A DNA stretch of 64,000 bases from Micrasema longulum (taxonomy: Eukaryota; Arthropoda; Insecta; Trichoptera; Brachycentridae), in assembly GCA_022494885.1 (NCBI GenBank), contig JAGVSM010001149.1, positions 1 through 64,000 on the forward strand, read 5' to 3'. Position 1 is the first letter of the stretch. The number at the start of each line of letters is the position of its first letter. Shown here in pieces: positions 49,062-61,203 of the stretch. The notes beneath the pieces were generated by a model. It was not told where the DNA came from, ran no database searches, and worked only from the letters and a program-made list of their open reading frames with translations. Position numbers and translations under genes: made by a program.

Positions 49062-49612
49062 TATAGTCCTTAAAATATTGCTTGATTAGAATGACAGCTG
49101 TCAAACTGATTAAATTAGTGATGGGAAATTACGGATCACTGATCAAATCGATTTTATCAGTTATTTCATGCAATCATGAAACTTTGTTTCCGAAAATTGA
49201 TATGAAAAACGCAAAAACAAGCGTATTATAGTGTGTTTAACACAATTATTCAGCAAAAAATGAGACATTTATACCTTTTTCATAAACAACATCAAATGAA
49301 TTATTTTTTTATTCGATCAATTTACATTGATCAATCTGTCCCATCTCTAACGTTTTTGCAAAATGATGTAACCTTGTAAGAACGTCGTTAATAGGTTAGG
49401 TTTCTTTAGTTTTCTTTTAGTTTTAAAGCTGATTTTAAATATTAATGTTGATTTATGTTTCAAGAATTGTATTTAAAAAAATAATTAACATGCCAGATAC
49501 AAATGTTTTTTTGTGTGTCAATATAAATAACTCCTTTGACGTTACTTCAAAGTTATGTCGTCACTTTTTCTGACAACTGTCATTCAAATCATGTTACATT
49601 TTAAGGACTATA
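49062..49612. mobile_element. MITE with TATAGTCC ends, carrying a nested element
   Basis: The ends TATAGTCCTTAAAATATTGC and, inverted, ATTTTAAGGACTATA extend to GAATGACAGCTGTCA / TGACAACTGTCATTC. They define an inverted-repeat element with another inverted-repeat unit inside. Confidence 0.7.
49117..49355. mobile_element. Nested hAT-like MITE
   Basis: TTAGTGATGGGAAATTACGG and the inverted TCTGTCCCATCTCTAACG are imperfect TIRs of the TAGAGATGGGA type known from hAT elements. GATCAAATCGATT-like subterminal repeats face each other. It sits inside the larger 49062-49612 element. Confidence 0.55.
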
Positions 49613-49683
49613 AGTCATGTCAATCCACTATTATTTTGAAAAAAATGTTCTGAAAGTTCAGTTATTATTTATCAAACTATTGA

Positions 49684-50030
49684 ATGAAATGTAGTAAATA
49701 CATTAATTTACCATTTTTTCAAGTTGGCTTAGTAATGTTAAGTACAAAAAAAAAAGTTATTTCGTTACAAACTTTGAATTTCAATATCTCAGAAGTAGTA
49801 ATTTTGACTTAGTGCCTTTTCGCAGAATACCCACGATATTTGAATATTCTTATATCGAAAAATGTAGTAAATACATCAATTTACCATTTTTTCTGTTGGC
49901 TTAGTAACGTTAAGTATAAAAAAAAGTTATTTCGTTACAAACTTTGAATTTCAATATCTCAGAAGTAGTAATTTTGACTTAGTGCCTTTTCGCAGAATAC
50001 CCACGATATTTGAATATTCTTATATCGGAA
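49684..50030. repeat. Tandem duplication, two copies of about 173 bp
   Basis: GTAGTAAATACAT recurs at 49691 and 49864, and the rest (TTATTTCGTTACAAACTTTG, GCAGAATACCCACGATATTT) is almost unchanged between copies, so the duplication is young. Confidence 0.9.
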
Positions 50031-50689
50031 AAGGCGTCGAAAGACGAAACATCTGGCGGGTCAAAAAGAAATTTATATACGCATACGGGTTACAAGAAAA
50101 GGTCGTATAAATGTCCGTGAATTTGTAGAGGGAATGTGTGCGTTTTACTATATCATAAATTCATATTTTGCCATTTATACTGTGCCATTTTTGCTAAAAT
50201 CACCTCAATGGTGATGTGCAATAAATAATATCCCAAAGATTTTCATCACCTCAAGATGTTGTTGAAGCTTCCAAACCTATGTTTTGAGATACCACCTTAA
50301 GAATGGAAAAAAACTATTTCGAGAATTCGGTAGTGTGATAACTTTGTAATGGGTGTATCCGACTTTTATTCCAAAATATACATTTTGAAATAAAACATGC
50401 TAAAATCTTTTACTTTTTCATATTTGAAAACATGAAATACATTTGTAGAGCTAGACCTTCTTTTAAAATGGCCATATTAAAATATGGGGTTCATTTGTTA
50501 TTTTCACAATTTTAACTACGTGACAAAATATACTATTGGCTTGTCCGGAGTTAAGAAAATGACGCATAATATACCTTTTTGTCATCACACTAGCAAATTG
50601 ATTTGAACACATGCAATTCCTTTTCCGCGATAATATATGCTTGCTTGTTAATAAACAATTAATAAATTTAACTTAAGTTTGTCTTTCTT

Positions 50690-50975
50690 GCTTACCGTAA
50701 CACTTTATTTACTGTGTTTGCTTTACAGAATTTATTTCATAAGCTTTGCATTTTTTGTTTTAAATGCTTACTATTTTTTTTTGCATACCTTTATTATTAT
50801 TGTTTTTTTTTTTTTACTTACTTAAACTTTTTATTTTATCCTTTCTAACTAATTTCACATATTTTTTCTGTATATTCTGTGTTTATTATTTAGTATGTTA
50901 ACATGTAATTTATTTTTATTTTTTGTAAATGTCTTTCGGGCGTTAATGAACAAAATAATTAAATAAATAAAAATT
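50690..50975 (+). mobile_element. LINE 3' UTR fragment
   Basis: A T-rich UTR ends in TGTAAATGTCTTTCGGGCGT followed by TAATGAACAAAATAATTAAA and TAAATAAA. No coding part remains. Confidence 0.5.
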
Positions 50976-51759
50976 GTATAAAACTTAAAGCCGAATATTT
51001 TGGAAAGCAATAAAACATTAGTAACAAGAAAAATCCATTTTATTATTTTTGTAAAAAACTTAAAAGGCACCCTATGTAAGCGTATTAAAATATTTTTTGG
51101 TAGCCATTCTTTTACGGCACTGAAATTCTAAATTAACCCATCTGTAATAGTTAATTATAAAAATAATGAGACGTTTGAATAAAACGAATATAGTTTACAA
51201 CAATAACAGTTCTTTCGGCCCATATCACGAGTGAAATGTGATATTATTTTATCGACTTTTAATAGTCATAATATATTATATCCCCTTATACCAGCATTTT
51301 TGGTGATTGATAATATTTTGTAAAAATCTATCTATCTATCTAGTTTAACGGCATCATAAAAGTTTTTCTCAAAGTACCAATAAGAACCCCATCTCCATAA
51401 ATCTTTAAAGCCTTTGATGTACCTGAGATGTGCCTAATATACGCTAAAATTATTCTGCTAGACAAATTTGGAGATGGACGTCGTCATCCCCTTGATTGGA
51501 GATATGAATATATAACAAGGACGATAAACAGTATCATTGTCAATATTCCTCCCTTTAACACAAAAAGACGTGCAAGGATTATTTTTCTGTTGTTTAATAT
51601 GCTTCCACATAAAACTTATTGGTCGGATTGCAAAGGGGTAATTATTCCTATTGTGGAATTAAACAATCTCTTAATCTGTCTTCATTGAGAAACGTAAGAC
51701 TGAGATGGTCCTTATATGTATTTTCAAAATATTTCACGATAAAAATGATGTCCCAACTC

Positions 51760-52140
51760 TTTTGCAATCAATTTCTTTCAGAAGGGAAAATGGAAATTTA
51801 GCCATTAACAGGAGGGCTTATGATCTGTTATTGGCTGGTTTAAGAAGCCCCTTTACGCACTGTGTAACATTCACCATTCTGCATATGTTTGAACATCCTT
51901 ATTTCCTCGACTCTTCCATCTGTTGACTTTTGTGAAGTAAGAGCTGAAACCTTTTTAAACCAGCCAATGACAGGTCAAAAATGTTTTCAGGTCATAAGCC
52001 CTGTAAATTCCTAGACTTCTATATTACCTTATCTAAAATGTTCTTCAACTTTGTTTTAATATATAAATATTAACAGCTCCCCAGGGAGTTGAATCCAGTC
52101 ATTGTCTATAAAAATTTGAACAAACTAAAAATATTGTTGT
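51760..52140. mobile_element. MITE family D copy with end block
   Basis: It carries GGGCTTATGATCTGTTATTG, TGTGTAACATTCACCATTCT, CCAGCCAATGACAGGTC, TAAGCCCTGTAAATTCCTAG and the end block CAGGGAGTTGAATCCAGTC. The central part is partly duplicated relative to 35641. Confidence 0.75.
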
Positions 52141-53321
52141 TAAATCAACGTTAATTGATAACAAATAATATTTCAAAATAGAAATCTAAATCTGGTTAAA
52201 GAAAATTAGGATAGAATAAATCAATTAAAAAAAATAATTAGACGTGAAATATAATTTTTTTAAAAAATTAACATTTTAAAGTCCTCCTCAGAACAGGTTT
52301 CCCTTGTAAAGGGGACTCTTAAATGCCCCCTTTTTTATCGAAAATATTGAATTATATTTACTATAGTAAATAAAAATATTTAAAAAAAATCACATCTATA
52401 ACATACGAACATGAAAACACTGCTAAAAATCTCATAGTGTACATGATATGAAAAGGAAAAAAGTTATTATGAAAGTAAAACGTTAATATCGTGGGAGTAA
52501 CAACGCTATATAATCGTAAATCATAACAGCTACGTGGGAACCTTGAATGGTCATCTAATGTATTGTTGTATGAGCTTTCAATGACATGAATATGCATCCA
52601 ACCCTAAGTTAACGATTGTTGCGAGAATGAATCTCGGTGCCGCACCATGAATGTGTGGGAAATATTATTACCACCAAGAAAGGATAGGAACCTACCTAAT
52701 GTTACGATTGTTATGTGAAAGGATCAAAGCTTCTCACGGGAAATTGGCTCGAGAAAGCTCGGAAGTAACGCGATTTTGAAGTGCTTAGTTTGGTAAAGTA
52801 ATCAGAGCTTTTTGTTATGAAAATGTAAGACGGATGTTACTTAATTGCACCATTTTGGATGACCAGCATTTCAAAATACGTACATTATTATAAAAGTTTA
52901 AGCATTAAGCATATGTTTTTTTTTTCACACACAGTAGAACTCCAACTATCCGAATCAATTGGGACCGGATCCCATTCTGATAATAAAAAATTAGGATAAT
53001 TGATGATTTTGTTAAATTATAAATAAAGTTATCAATAAATGTTCTTGGTTGGTGAAAATAATAAAAAAGTAAAACTAAACCAAGAAATTTTATTGATAAC
53101 TTTATTTAAAATTTTATCAAAATCATTTATAAATTATGAAGTTATATCAAAAAATATCTTAAAAAAAACATCAATATTATAGGATAATTGATTTTTTTTC
53201 CGAAAAAAGGGTTTATTTTAATTTATTACTGTATGTATTTTGAAAATAAAAATGAATGAGCTTTTAATTAATTAAATGAAAAGGCAACACTTTTATTAAG
53301 CATAGTTATAAGTGCTGTATA

Positions 53322-54115
53322 CTATTTATTTATTTATTTATTAAGGAAATCATACAATCTTTATATAAAACAAGGTACAAAAGAACAATTTAAAAAAGTA
53401 TGACCAATTACAGATTTCACACTAATTTACATATTATGAATGCAGGAGGAGAGGGGAAAAATAGTTGAATTCTAAAAAAAGTAAAAATATAAATATTAAA
53501 TAAAAAGCACATAAAAAGGAGAAGACATTATATAACTCCCACTCTACTTTCCTCTCTCTCTCTCTGCTTCCATGAACATTTAAATTTCTTTGTAAAAATT
53601 CACAATCAACAATAATTTATTAGATGCAGGTAGTAGATGTATATATGAATAAGTATAAATTAAAATTTGAAATCAAAAGTTAAAATCAAAATCAAAAGTA
53701 AAAGTTAAAATTTAAATTTAAAGTTTAAATTAAAATTAAGTTAAAAGTTTAAATTAAAAGTTAAAATTTAAATTTAAAATTAAGAATTAAAATTAAAAAG
53801 TTAAAATTGAAAGATAAAATTCAAAATCAAATTAAAAGTTAAAAGTCAAGCAGAAGATAAATTTTAAATGTTTTTAACAGATCTGATAAAAATATGGTAT
53901 TTACAATGCAGTATGTCGATGTCACTAAAACTGTCATTATAGGTAATCTGTATTCTTCGTAGAGTGCTATTTTTTAAATAATTAGTCATTGAGTTAGGAA
54001 TGTCGAAGAGTACAGATTGACGAGTTCTACGGACAGGGACTCGATATGAAATGCCTCTAACAATTTCTGGGCTATCAATTACGCTATTAACTATTTTGTA
54101 GAGAAATATTAGCAC
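53322..54115 (-). mobile_element. LINE 3' fragment nested in the pogo-like element
   Basis: The frame 54115-53864 reads IFLYKIVNSVIDSPEIVRGI, YRVPVRRTRQSVLFD, TNYLKNSTLRRI and DIDILHCK, the very C-terminus of Jockey/R1-like LINE proteins. The 3' end on this strand is AATAAATAAATAAATA (53324-53345). Between them lies a slippage-prone run of AAAATTAAAAGTT units (53650-53860). Confidence 0.8.
53650..53860. repeat. Low-complexity AAAATTAAAAGTT-type array
   Basis: Irregular tandem units of AAAATTAAAAGTT, AAATTTAAATTTAAA and AAAATCAAAAG fill about 200 bp in the 3' part of the nested LINE fragment. Confidence 0.85.
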
Positions 54116-54454
54116 AGTATGTACGTGCCGTACTGTAAACGAAAGTCATTGCTTGCTGAATATCTCGGTCAAAATAAGCTGTTTGACTGTCACCATCCGT
54201 TATCGGACAGCCAAGTCGTTATTTTGCGAATCGCAGTACGTTTCCGATTTAATTTTTTTTCTGAAATTCTGAATATGATTCGGATAGTCGGAGTTCTGAT
54301 AATTGGAGTTCTACTGCATTAAAAAAAATATGCTCGTATATTAAGCTTGTTATAATTTACCCAAATATAGATATTAAATTAGTTTTTTTCTCTTAAAATA
54401 ATAATTTTCCTAATCAGTGGTGCATAGTGCACCGCATTTTCACTATTCAAATAA

Positions 54455-54526
54455 TTCCGGTACCGGGAATCGAACCCGAGCCTCCTGGGTGAGAGCCAGG
54501 TATCCTAGCCACTAGACCATACCGGA
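54455..54526 (-). tRNA. tRNA-Glu (anticodon CTC)
   Basis: The gene is 72 nt with a fully paired 7-bp acceptor stem (TCCGGTA with TACCGGA) and discriminator A. It has an A box TGGTCTAGTGG and a B box GGTTCGATTCC. The anticodon stem CCTGG/CCAGG closes the loop CTCTCAC, which holds CTC. All four arms pair, so it looks functional, unlike the SINE heads elsewhere in the window. There is no run of four T directly after the 3' end; the nearest is some tens of bases on. Confidence 0.95.
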
Positions 54527-55251
54527 TCTGTGCCAAGGCGCTGAATTTTGCAAACAAGTTATTGAAATTAAAAATATCCTACACACGATGTTTCATGGCC
54601 AGACAGCGAAACTTCAGACAAACATTCCTCATGGTAATCTATATTTTTTTCAATAAATATTTTTATTAAAATTGAAAATAAATCTGTAAATATTTAAACT
54701 GCCGATATATTATTTATCTTTTTAAAAGAATTACTATTACTTTCGATTTTTAACTATTACTAATAGTCCAACCACCCAGCCTCAATAACCAACTTAAAAT
54801 CGTCCATTGAAATATTTAATTTTCTAGGAATTGTCGAAAGTTACATATTATTCTTTGTTAATAAACGTATTTTTTTAATCCTTTTCTAAATGTGTAACCA
54901 TGTCATACTTATTATTTTTAAATAGTTCCGACTATTTTTCCCAGAATTGTTTACACTGACTCACTTAAAACCATCCCTTTAAATTAGCATAATTACTCGA
55001 ATGGTTTTATATTTATAGAATATTAAAATGATTTTTAGTTAAAGTGTGCATTATAAAACATTGTTTGTAGTATTTCTTGAATGTAGAATAATAAATCACG
55101 ATTATTTAATATTCACATTAAAATCTTCACTTTTCACATTTGAAGTAAATATCTGTACTAAAGAAAATAAAGAAAAAATACAAATGATTTCCTAACCTGA
55201 CAACATTGTTTATCCCATACTAGCGTCTTCGTCAAACTGCCACGTAAGGCT

Positions 55252-55848
55252 GTAGCTCAATCACAAATAATTATCGACGTGCTAAAAAGCGACGTGATAA
55301 CAATTTCTCACCATGTTTGTTTACCGTATTCCTGATCACAATGGAACATCCGTGAACACCTAATATTAAATGTCAAAATATTTACGTTTCGCGTCATACA
55401 ATCCTGCTGCGCAGTCACATATTTGAATTTCACCGGTGTAAATATGGAAAATATTCCATTTTTTTTTTCATTTATTTATTTATTATTTATCATGTTATTT
55501 ATTGCATTAGGCCGGTGGTTGGCAAGCCAACTGTCAAAAAAAGCAGTCGCTATAGTAATTAAATTTATTTTTAACTTTTTTGTATTAGATACTCCTTACT
55601 ATTTTGCAAATGGAATATAATGTATGATTTTTTAATAGAAAACGCCGATATTTCGCCAGTGAATTGTATGTATTAACGAGGAAAAAAAAACAAACAGACA
55701 CGAGCGTTGACTTAGAGATTACGTACGCGTTGACTTATGACCGCGATAACTTAAGCATGTTCATTGTTGTTAATTGCGATCGCTCAAATGCTTAACATGT
55801 TTTTAAGCACGTCGATAATCATTTGTGATTGCGCCGCTGGCTCCAGTC
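55252..55848. mobile_element. Inverted-repeat MITE, about 600 bp
   Basis: CAATCACAAATAATTATCGA and the inverted TCGATAATCATTTGTGATTG continue into ACGTGCTAAAAA / TTTTTAAGCACG. GC-rich ends flank an AT-rich centre. The 65-codon frame inside is not recognised. Confidence 0.65.
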
Positions 55849-56395
55849 ATGCACTACAAATCGATTCTGTAATTTTTTTAGTTAGAAATTTGAAATAAAA
55901 TGTATACAGGCCATGCCTCTCTGTTTTTTTATTATTTTTGTAATAGTGTATTCTCTATTTGTGGCTTATGTATACCTATAGTAAAATGAAAAGAAGAAAT
56001 TACAATAATTAAAAAAAATATCAAATTTCTGAAGCGCTGAACTACTAAATTTCTCTTTATCTAACTCAGTGCCACGCCTAAAGAAACATTTTCTTTCTTT
56101 TCTCTTTTCCTCTTCTTTTATTCCCCTTTCTACTATTGAATACAAGTATAGATTTAAAATTATTAAGTAGACATTTAAAAAAAAAAAAAAAATGTAATTC
56201 GAACTGTTAGTTGCCATTTAAAAAAATGTTTGTTAATTTTAATTAATTAAATTTATTTTTACATCTTGGTTTATTTTTTTAATCATTGTTAGAAGTTTTT
56301 CAACTTTTTCAAGTATTATTTTAAGTATTTTATTTTTGTTATTTCTTTATTTTTATTACAATGTAGTACTTTAATTTTTATTATAATATATTAAA

Positions 56396-56945
56396 GTGTA
56401 TATATATATATATCAAATGTAGCTTTAGAACAGGTATTTTTGTATCTAGTGAAGCTGCTATGATTATTTTCCTGCAATTTAATTCGACGTCAAATACTAA
56501 TTTTGATTTATTTTGTACTGCATGTATTTACTTTTATTTTTTGCCAATAAACGCCATATTTCGACACTAAACCTCATATTGCTAGTTCAATTATTTTATT
56601 ATTTTTTTCTCGTTTGCAAAGTGAAATCATAATTATTCAAATAATGTCTTTACAAAATTCAAACTAAAGGTAAAAATATTTGTTTATCAACCTCCTTAAT
56701 TAAATGTTGCTTTTTAACATTGAAATCATATTTAAGTTTTTTATTTTAACATTAAGCAAATATGTTTTTTTTGTTTTAAGTAACTTGAAAACCTTATTTT
56801 GTAATTTTCTTCACCATGTTATAGGGTATATGTGGGTGAATGTGTATGTGCGTGTGAGTGAGTTTGCGTGTGCGTGTATATGTGTGGATATTTATACATG
56901 CGTGCGCACGCATGCGCATTTGCATGCATATGTATATGCACTTAT
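56396..56945. repeat. Simple repeats and an alternating purine-pyrimidine block
   Basis: A TA run lies at 56396-56412. From 56830 GTGTATGTGCGTGTGAGTG leads to CATGCGTGCGCACGCATG, a perfect 18-bp palindrome at about 56898-56915, then TGCATGCATATG. Such DNA can take the Z form or extrude a cruciform. The frame across it is spurious. Confidence 0.8.
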
Positions 56946-57747
56946 TTATAAAAAAATGTTTTAAATACCTTAAATACCTGAAATATTTGTATATTTTGTA
57001 CTTAAATTATTAATATTGTAATCCCACAGCAAGCACAAGAGGTTGCTTCTTTTTTGGTGTGGTATTTTGTTTCGTTTTTTTGTTTCTGTACTTTTGCTTT
57101 ATTATGTTTTTCTTTTTGTTAACATGTTGCAACTTTTTCATTTTATTTTAAAAAAATACGTTTAATTGCATTGGTTGGTTGGAAGAAACTGCCATTTGTT
57201 AATAAGCCCGCTAATGTATAAATACGTTAATAATGAAATCAAATTTTAAACGCGTGTGACCAATAGTTCAACCTATGATTTCATTCGTCTATTTGACGTA
57301 AAACCGGAACATCAATATAACGAATTATGTAAATTTATAATCGAAGTAAATTTTGGACGGTAAGTTCCCTACAAGTTGTAATGTATAGTTATAAGTTATG
57401 TTATTAGTTCGTCTGTCAGGTATACTATTATCTGTTCCGCAGTCTGGCAATTTGCATGTCGTCTGTTATCTGTCCTCGGACCCATTAATACATCCAACAC
57501 AAACAACCCTTTTAGGAATTTCGGAAAATTCCCGCGCAAAAGGCTCGGGGTAATAAATCTTAAGGGATTAACGGAAGGTCGTCAACACGTAATGGAAAAT
57601 ACAGGGTTATACAAAAACATACAAATTAAAAAGTATTTGTTAGATTTGATCATGACATGCCTTCCTCGGGGTTCCCTGTTCTCTGGATATATCAACATTT
57701 TGTATTTTATATGTATTTTAAGTCCGGACGGATAAGGAATACTGTTT

Positions 57748-58050
57748 TGTATGAGTAATAGAACTAGAACCCTCGACGAGAGCTTTCGACTCGATGGCTA
57801 CTAGCAGGCTAAAATGTATTGAGTGGAGATATGTCCGCCTCGTAGTCTAGTGGTCGGCGCATTCGCCTATCATTTTTAAGAACCTGAAAGGTGGTTCTAT
57901 ACTGCAATATTTTCATTGTTCCTGGGACTAGCAACTGAAGTAGACCACCTTACCATCGATGTAACAAATACGATAATGTTATGGTGTAATTGGAGCACAA
58001 ATGTAGTGCCATATGCACCATTGGGTGTGGATAGGGATATGACGATATGT
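57748..58050 (+). mobile_element. (GAT)n SINE with upstream module, tail lost
   Basis: TTTCGACTCGATGGCTACTA precedes the head CCGCCTCGTAGTCTAGTGG. The body follows with TGCAATATTTTCATTGTTCC and TGCCATATGCACCATTGGG. The B box is largely deleted and the overlapping frames are not genes. Confidence 0.7.
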
Positions 58051-58224
58051 ACAAGCCGGTGCACATTTTTTTTAAATACACCCGTATACATAATTCCCCT
58101 ATTTCTCTTTTTTTAAATTTTTGTTTTATGTTTTTTTTTCGTTTTTAAAACTTCTCAATCTTTTTCAAATAAGGACTTTAATGATTGAAAGGCGTTGTAA
58201 ATTAAAAGTTTTTTTAAAAATATT

Positions 58225-58980
58225 TATTTTATTTTATTTTATTGGATAGCCAACAGATATTCATAAATTTATAAGATACAATATGGTATTGTCGGATAGG
58301 GTGGTGCATATGCCAATATATTATACCCTCTTAAAATAGTACAAAGATTAATTATTAAAGTAATTTTAAAGAAACCCTCAACATTCAATACGGAAAGTCC
58401 AGACAAAATATTTAAGGTTCATACAGTTGACACTCTTTATAAAATAAATTCTATTATACAAATTTATAAAAAAGAAAAAATAAAAGAATTTGAAATGAAT
58501 AAGTCACTCAGATACCAACATAATATTAAAATTCCCAAATTCCATACAAGTCATGGTCAAAATAGCTTTGTCTTCAAAGGTGTAAAAAATTATAATAATC
58601 TTCCTGATGAACTAAAAACTATTAAAAATAATATCAATAAATAAATTTAAAGTTAATCTAAAGAAATTTTTTGAACTCGTGTAATAACAACATTCAATTT
58701 TAATTATTATGAATGTGTTATTGTTTTATGTTTTTTCTTTATATATCCTATGTTTTTATTTATCTTTTCATGTACTCGTATTTGAAATTATATAAACTCT
58801 TTTAAATAAACAACTAAAACAGTGTAAGTCACTCTCCAAGCACAAGAGTTAGTCTCTTTTTTTGGAGGGTTACAGAGATAACATTTACTAGGTGTGTATA
58901 AGTAGATATATTTAGAGTTTTACAAAAACATGTACTTTTTTATGAAATTTATGAATAAAAAAAAAAAAAAAATATACATA
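58225..58980 (+). mobile_element. LINE 3' end with stop-interrupted reverse transcriptase tail
   Basis: In one frame from about 58280 it reads YGIVG, a TAG where the family has Trp, then GGAYANILYPLKIVQRLIIK, VHTVDTLYKINSI and YNNLPDELKTI. These are C-terminal landmarks of Jockey-like LINEs. A 3' UTR with CAAGCACAAGAGTTAGTCTC and a poly(A) run at 58955-58972 follow. A relative of this 3' UTR is at 57025-57065. Confidence 0.8.
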
Positions 58981-59039
58981 AATACATATCATAAAGGCCA
59001 GTTATAGGCTTCCTCATAATATTGTTATTGTATATGTAG

Positions 59040-59165
59040 TCACATAAAAATTATGAATTTGATGTTGTTTAGTGATCATATTACACACTGTGTAACATTT
59101 ACAATTTAGCTCATGCCTGAACATCCAAATTTATTAAATTCTTCCATGAAAAAATTAAGCAAAAT
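59040..59165. mobile_element. MITE family D fragment
   Basis: CACTGTGTAACATTTACAAT, CATGCCTGAACATCCAAAT and AATTCTTCCATG match the middle of the family. Confidence 0.6.
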
Positions 59166-61203
59166 TGAATTCGTCAATTTGGGTAACCCTGTATTTTTGT
59201 ATTTTAGCAAACTAAATACTCGACCACAATGCTGCGTCCTTTTCCATCATGCGAAGACCGGTTGTTTTAGATGAGACAAAGGGTTTTCGGACAACCTTTA
59301 CAACAGAACGAAGTAACAGATTTTGCATAAAGGGCAGTATAATATTCCTAATATTTAAATAAGTACCTACATACCTACGCAACTTTTCCAGTTACCGTTA
59401 GGAACTGGCTAAAAGCCGCCAGGTTTTGTCAACTTGTTTCATCTGTAGTTATTTTTTTTTAAATTTTAACATATATCTTACAGATGGACCTTTTCGTGGA
59501 TCTAGTCACTTCACCGGCTCATAGACACGTTCTGTGTCAATCAATTAATGCATTTTTTCAAAAACAAATTTTACAATTATTAAAAAAAAAAACAGCATAA
59601 ATAGTTCACAAATTAGCTCAAAGTGAAAGTACAATAAAAATAAAGTTTATAGTAGAGAAAATAGGAACAACTCGTACCTATGAACTTGCTTCGACTCGCT
59701 GGAAAACCCGTGTTAAATTTAATAAATGCGTTATTTAAAATTCATTATAGAAACAGAGTCAAAGAGAGATGGCTCATAGAAACATAACCAAGAACGACAC
59801 ATGCCCGTGGGATTGCCACGACTCGCAAGAAAATCCTTGTTTAGTCAGAATCCATGGTATTTTTTCATTTGATTATATATATATTTTTAAAAGAAATAAA
59901 AGGCTAGAAAAATGATTAATAATATATTATTTTGAATAATTTTGAAATATTTATTTGTGCAGAAATGTTCTAGGTTCAGTGTGAGGAATTATGTCTGTAC
60001 CAAATGCCATTCAAACCTTATTAACGCAATTTAACACCGTATGTGTATAAATTTCTCTAAACGTTGATTCGACGATCGGATAGAAATGAAACCTGTTTTG
60101 CAATACGCAAACCTTTTTGTTTTTTGTTTAAATAACATAATGAACTGGAGATGTGGCTGCTCGAAGTTCTCGATAATAAATATGCCGACTGCAATGCATT
60201 ATTTTTTTAAATTAATTATCTCTTAATAAAGCATGGGGAGCCGTACTGGTGCACAAATTGCAGTGAATCCCGATTTGTGACTTGACGGCCAGCTAATCAA
60301 TGTTACGCTTCAGATTTATTTTGAAAAAAAAAAACTTTGGTGGAAATGATCCGGTAAAAAAACAAATATTTCACTTCGGGAATTGAAAAGGTTCCTTCTT
60401 ATATTTCTGTACCTATGGACTAAATAATGAAAGTCGTTGCTTCTCTGTAGCCACTAAACTGATTTATTGATATAGACGGTGTTTGGGAAGAATGAAGTAA
60501 CCCTAATTATTAAAAAAAATATATCAAAAAATTGCATAAAAACGTTCGTCAATTTTCATTGTACCCGCTAGAAAAAGAATTCAACCAGCAAATAAAATAA
60601 AAAAATAAAAAAGATTTTTTAATTAAATATGTATTTGTGTCAAAAAAATAAAGAGCAAGGGGTGAAACTACCCAAAACCACCGATACTAATTTAATGAAT
60701 AAATTTATAAACCACATTGATATGCAACTCATTGTGATCGATGAGTGATAATTAAAAACATCGTAAAAATATTTTAATCATTTTTCATCTTATGCCCATT
60801 AAAAGATTTGTTTTTAACGATTAGAGCAATTCTATATCCGGGTATCCAGCTTAGGGGCTCACCGAATATCCAGTTTCCGGTATCCGGCCAAACCACTAAC
60901 CGCTTCATCACAAATTCTTATAAATAATTGCTGGATATGGTTACCAGCAATGAGAAAAATATTTGTGAATGAATAAGTTAGAACTAGGCAAAATACTTTA
61001 TATTTTTGTCACCCTTTTCAAACCAACTTTCTTTGTTACTATCAATATCACTAGGATTGCTGCGACAAACAACCTAGCTGAGCTTCTAAACTGTAATGAT
61101 ACACAAAGAGAGACTGTTCGATTTATTACAGGGACGATCAAGCAGGCTAAGTTATTAAATGGTGGTATTTATCTCTTCTTAGATTTTCACGGCCGTTAAG
61201 ATG
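59166..61203. other. Unassigned intergenic DNA
   Basis: AT-rich, with short frames only. A patch at 60833-60900 (CCGGGTATCCAGC, TTTCCGGTATCCGGCC) repeats a TATCC motif and may be the relic of a TIR element, but no partner end was found. Confidence 0.5.

Larger units (their letters stand above)
52932..54316. mobile_element. pogo-like element with a LINE fragment inside
   Basis: The left end is CAGTAGAACTCCAACTATCC and the right end, inverted, is ATAATTGGAGTTCTACTG. CA flanks both ends. A duplicated TCCGAAT/ATTCGGA motif lies inside each end. No transposase is seen; the middle is largely the LINE at 53322-54115. Confidence 0.65.
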
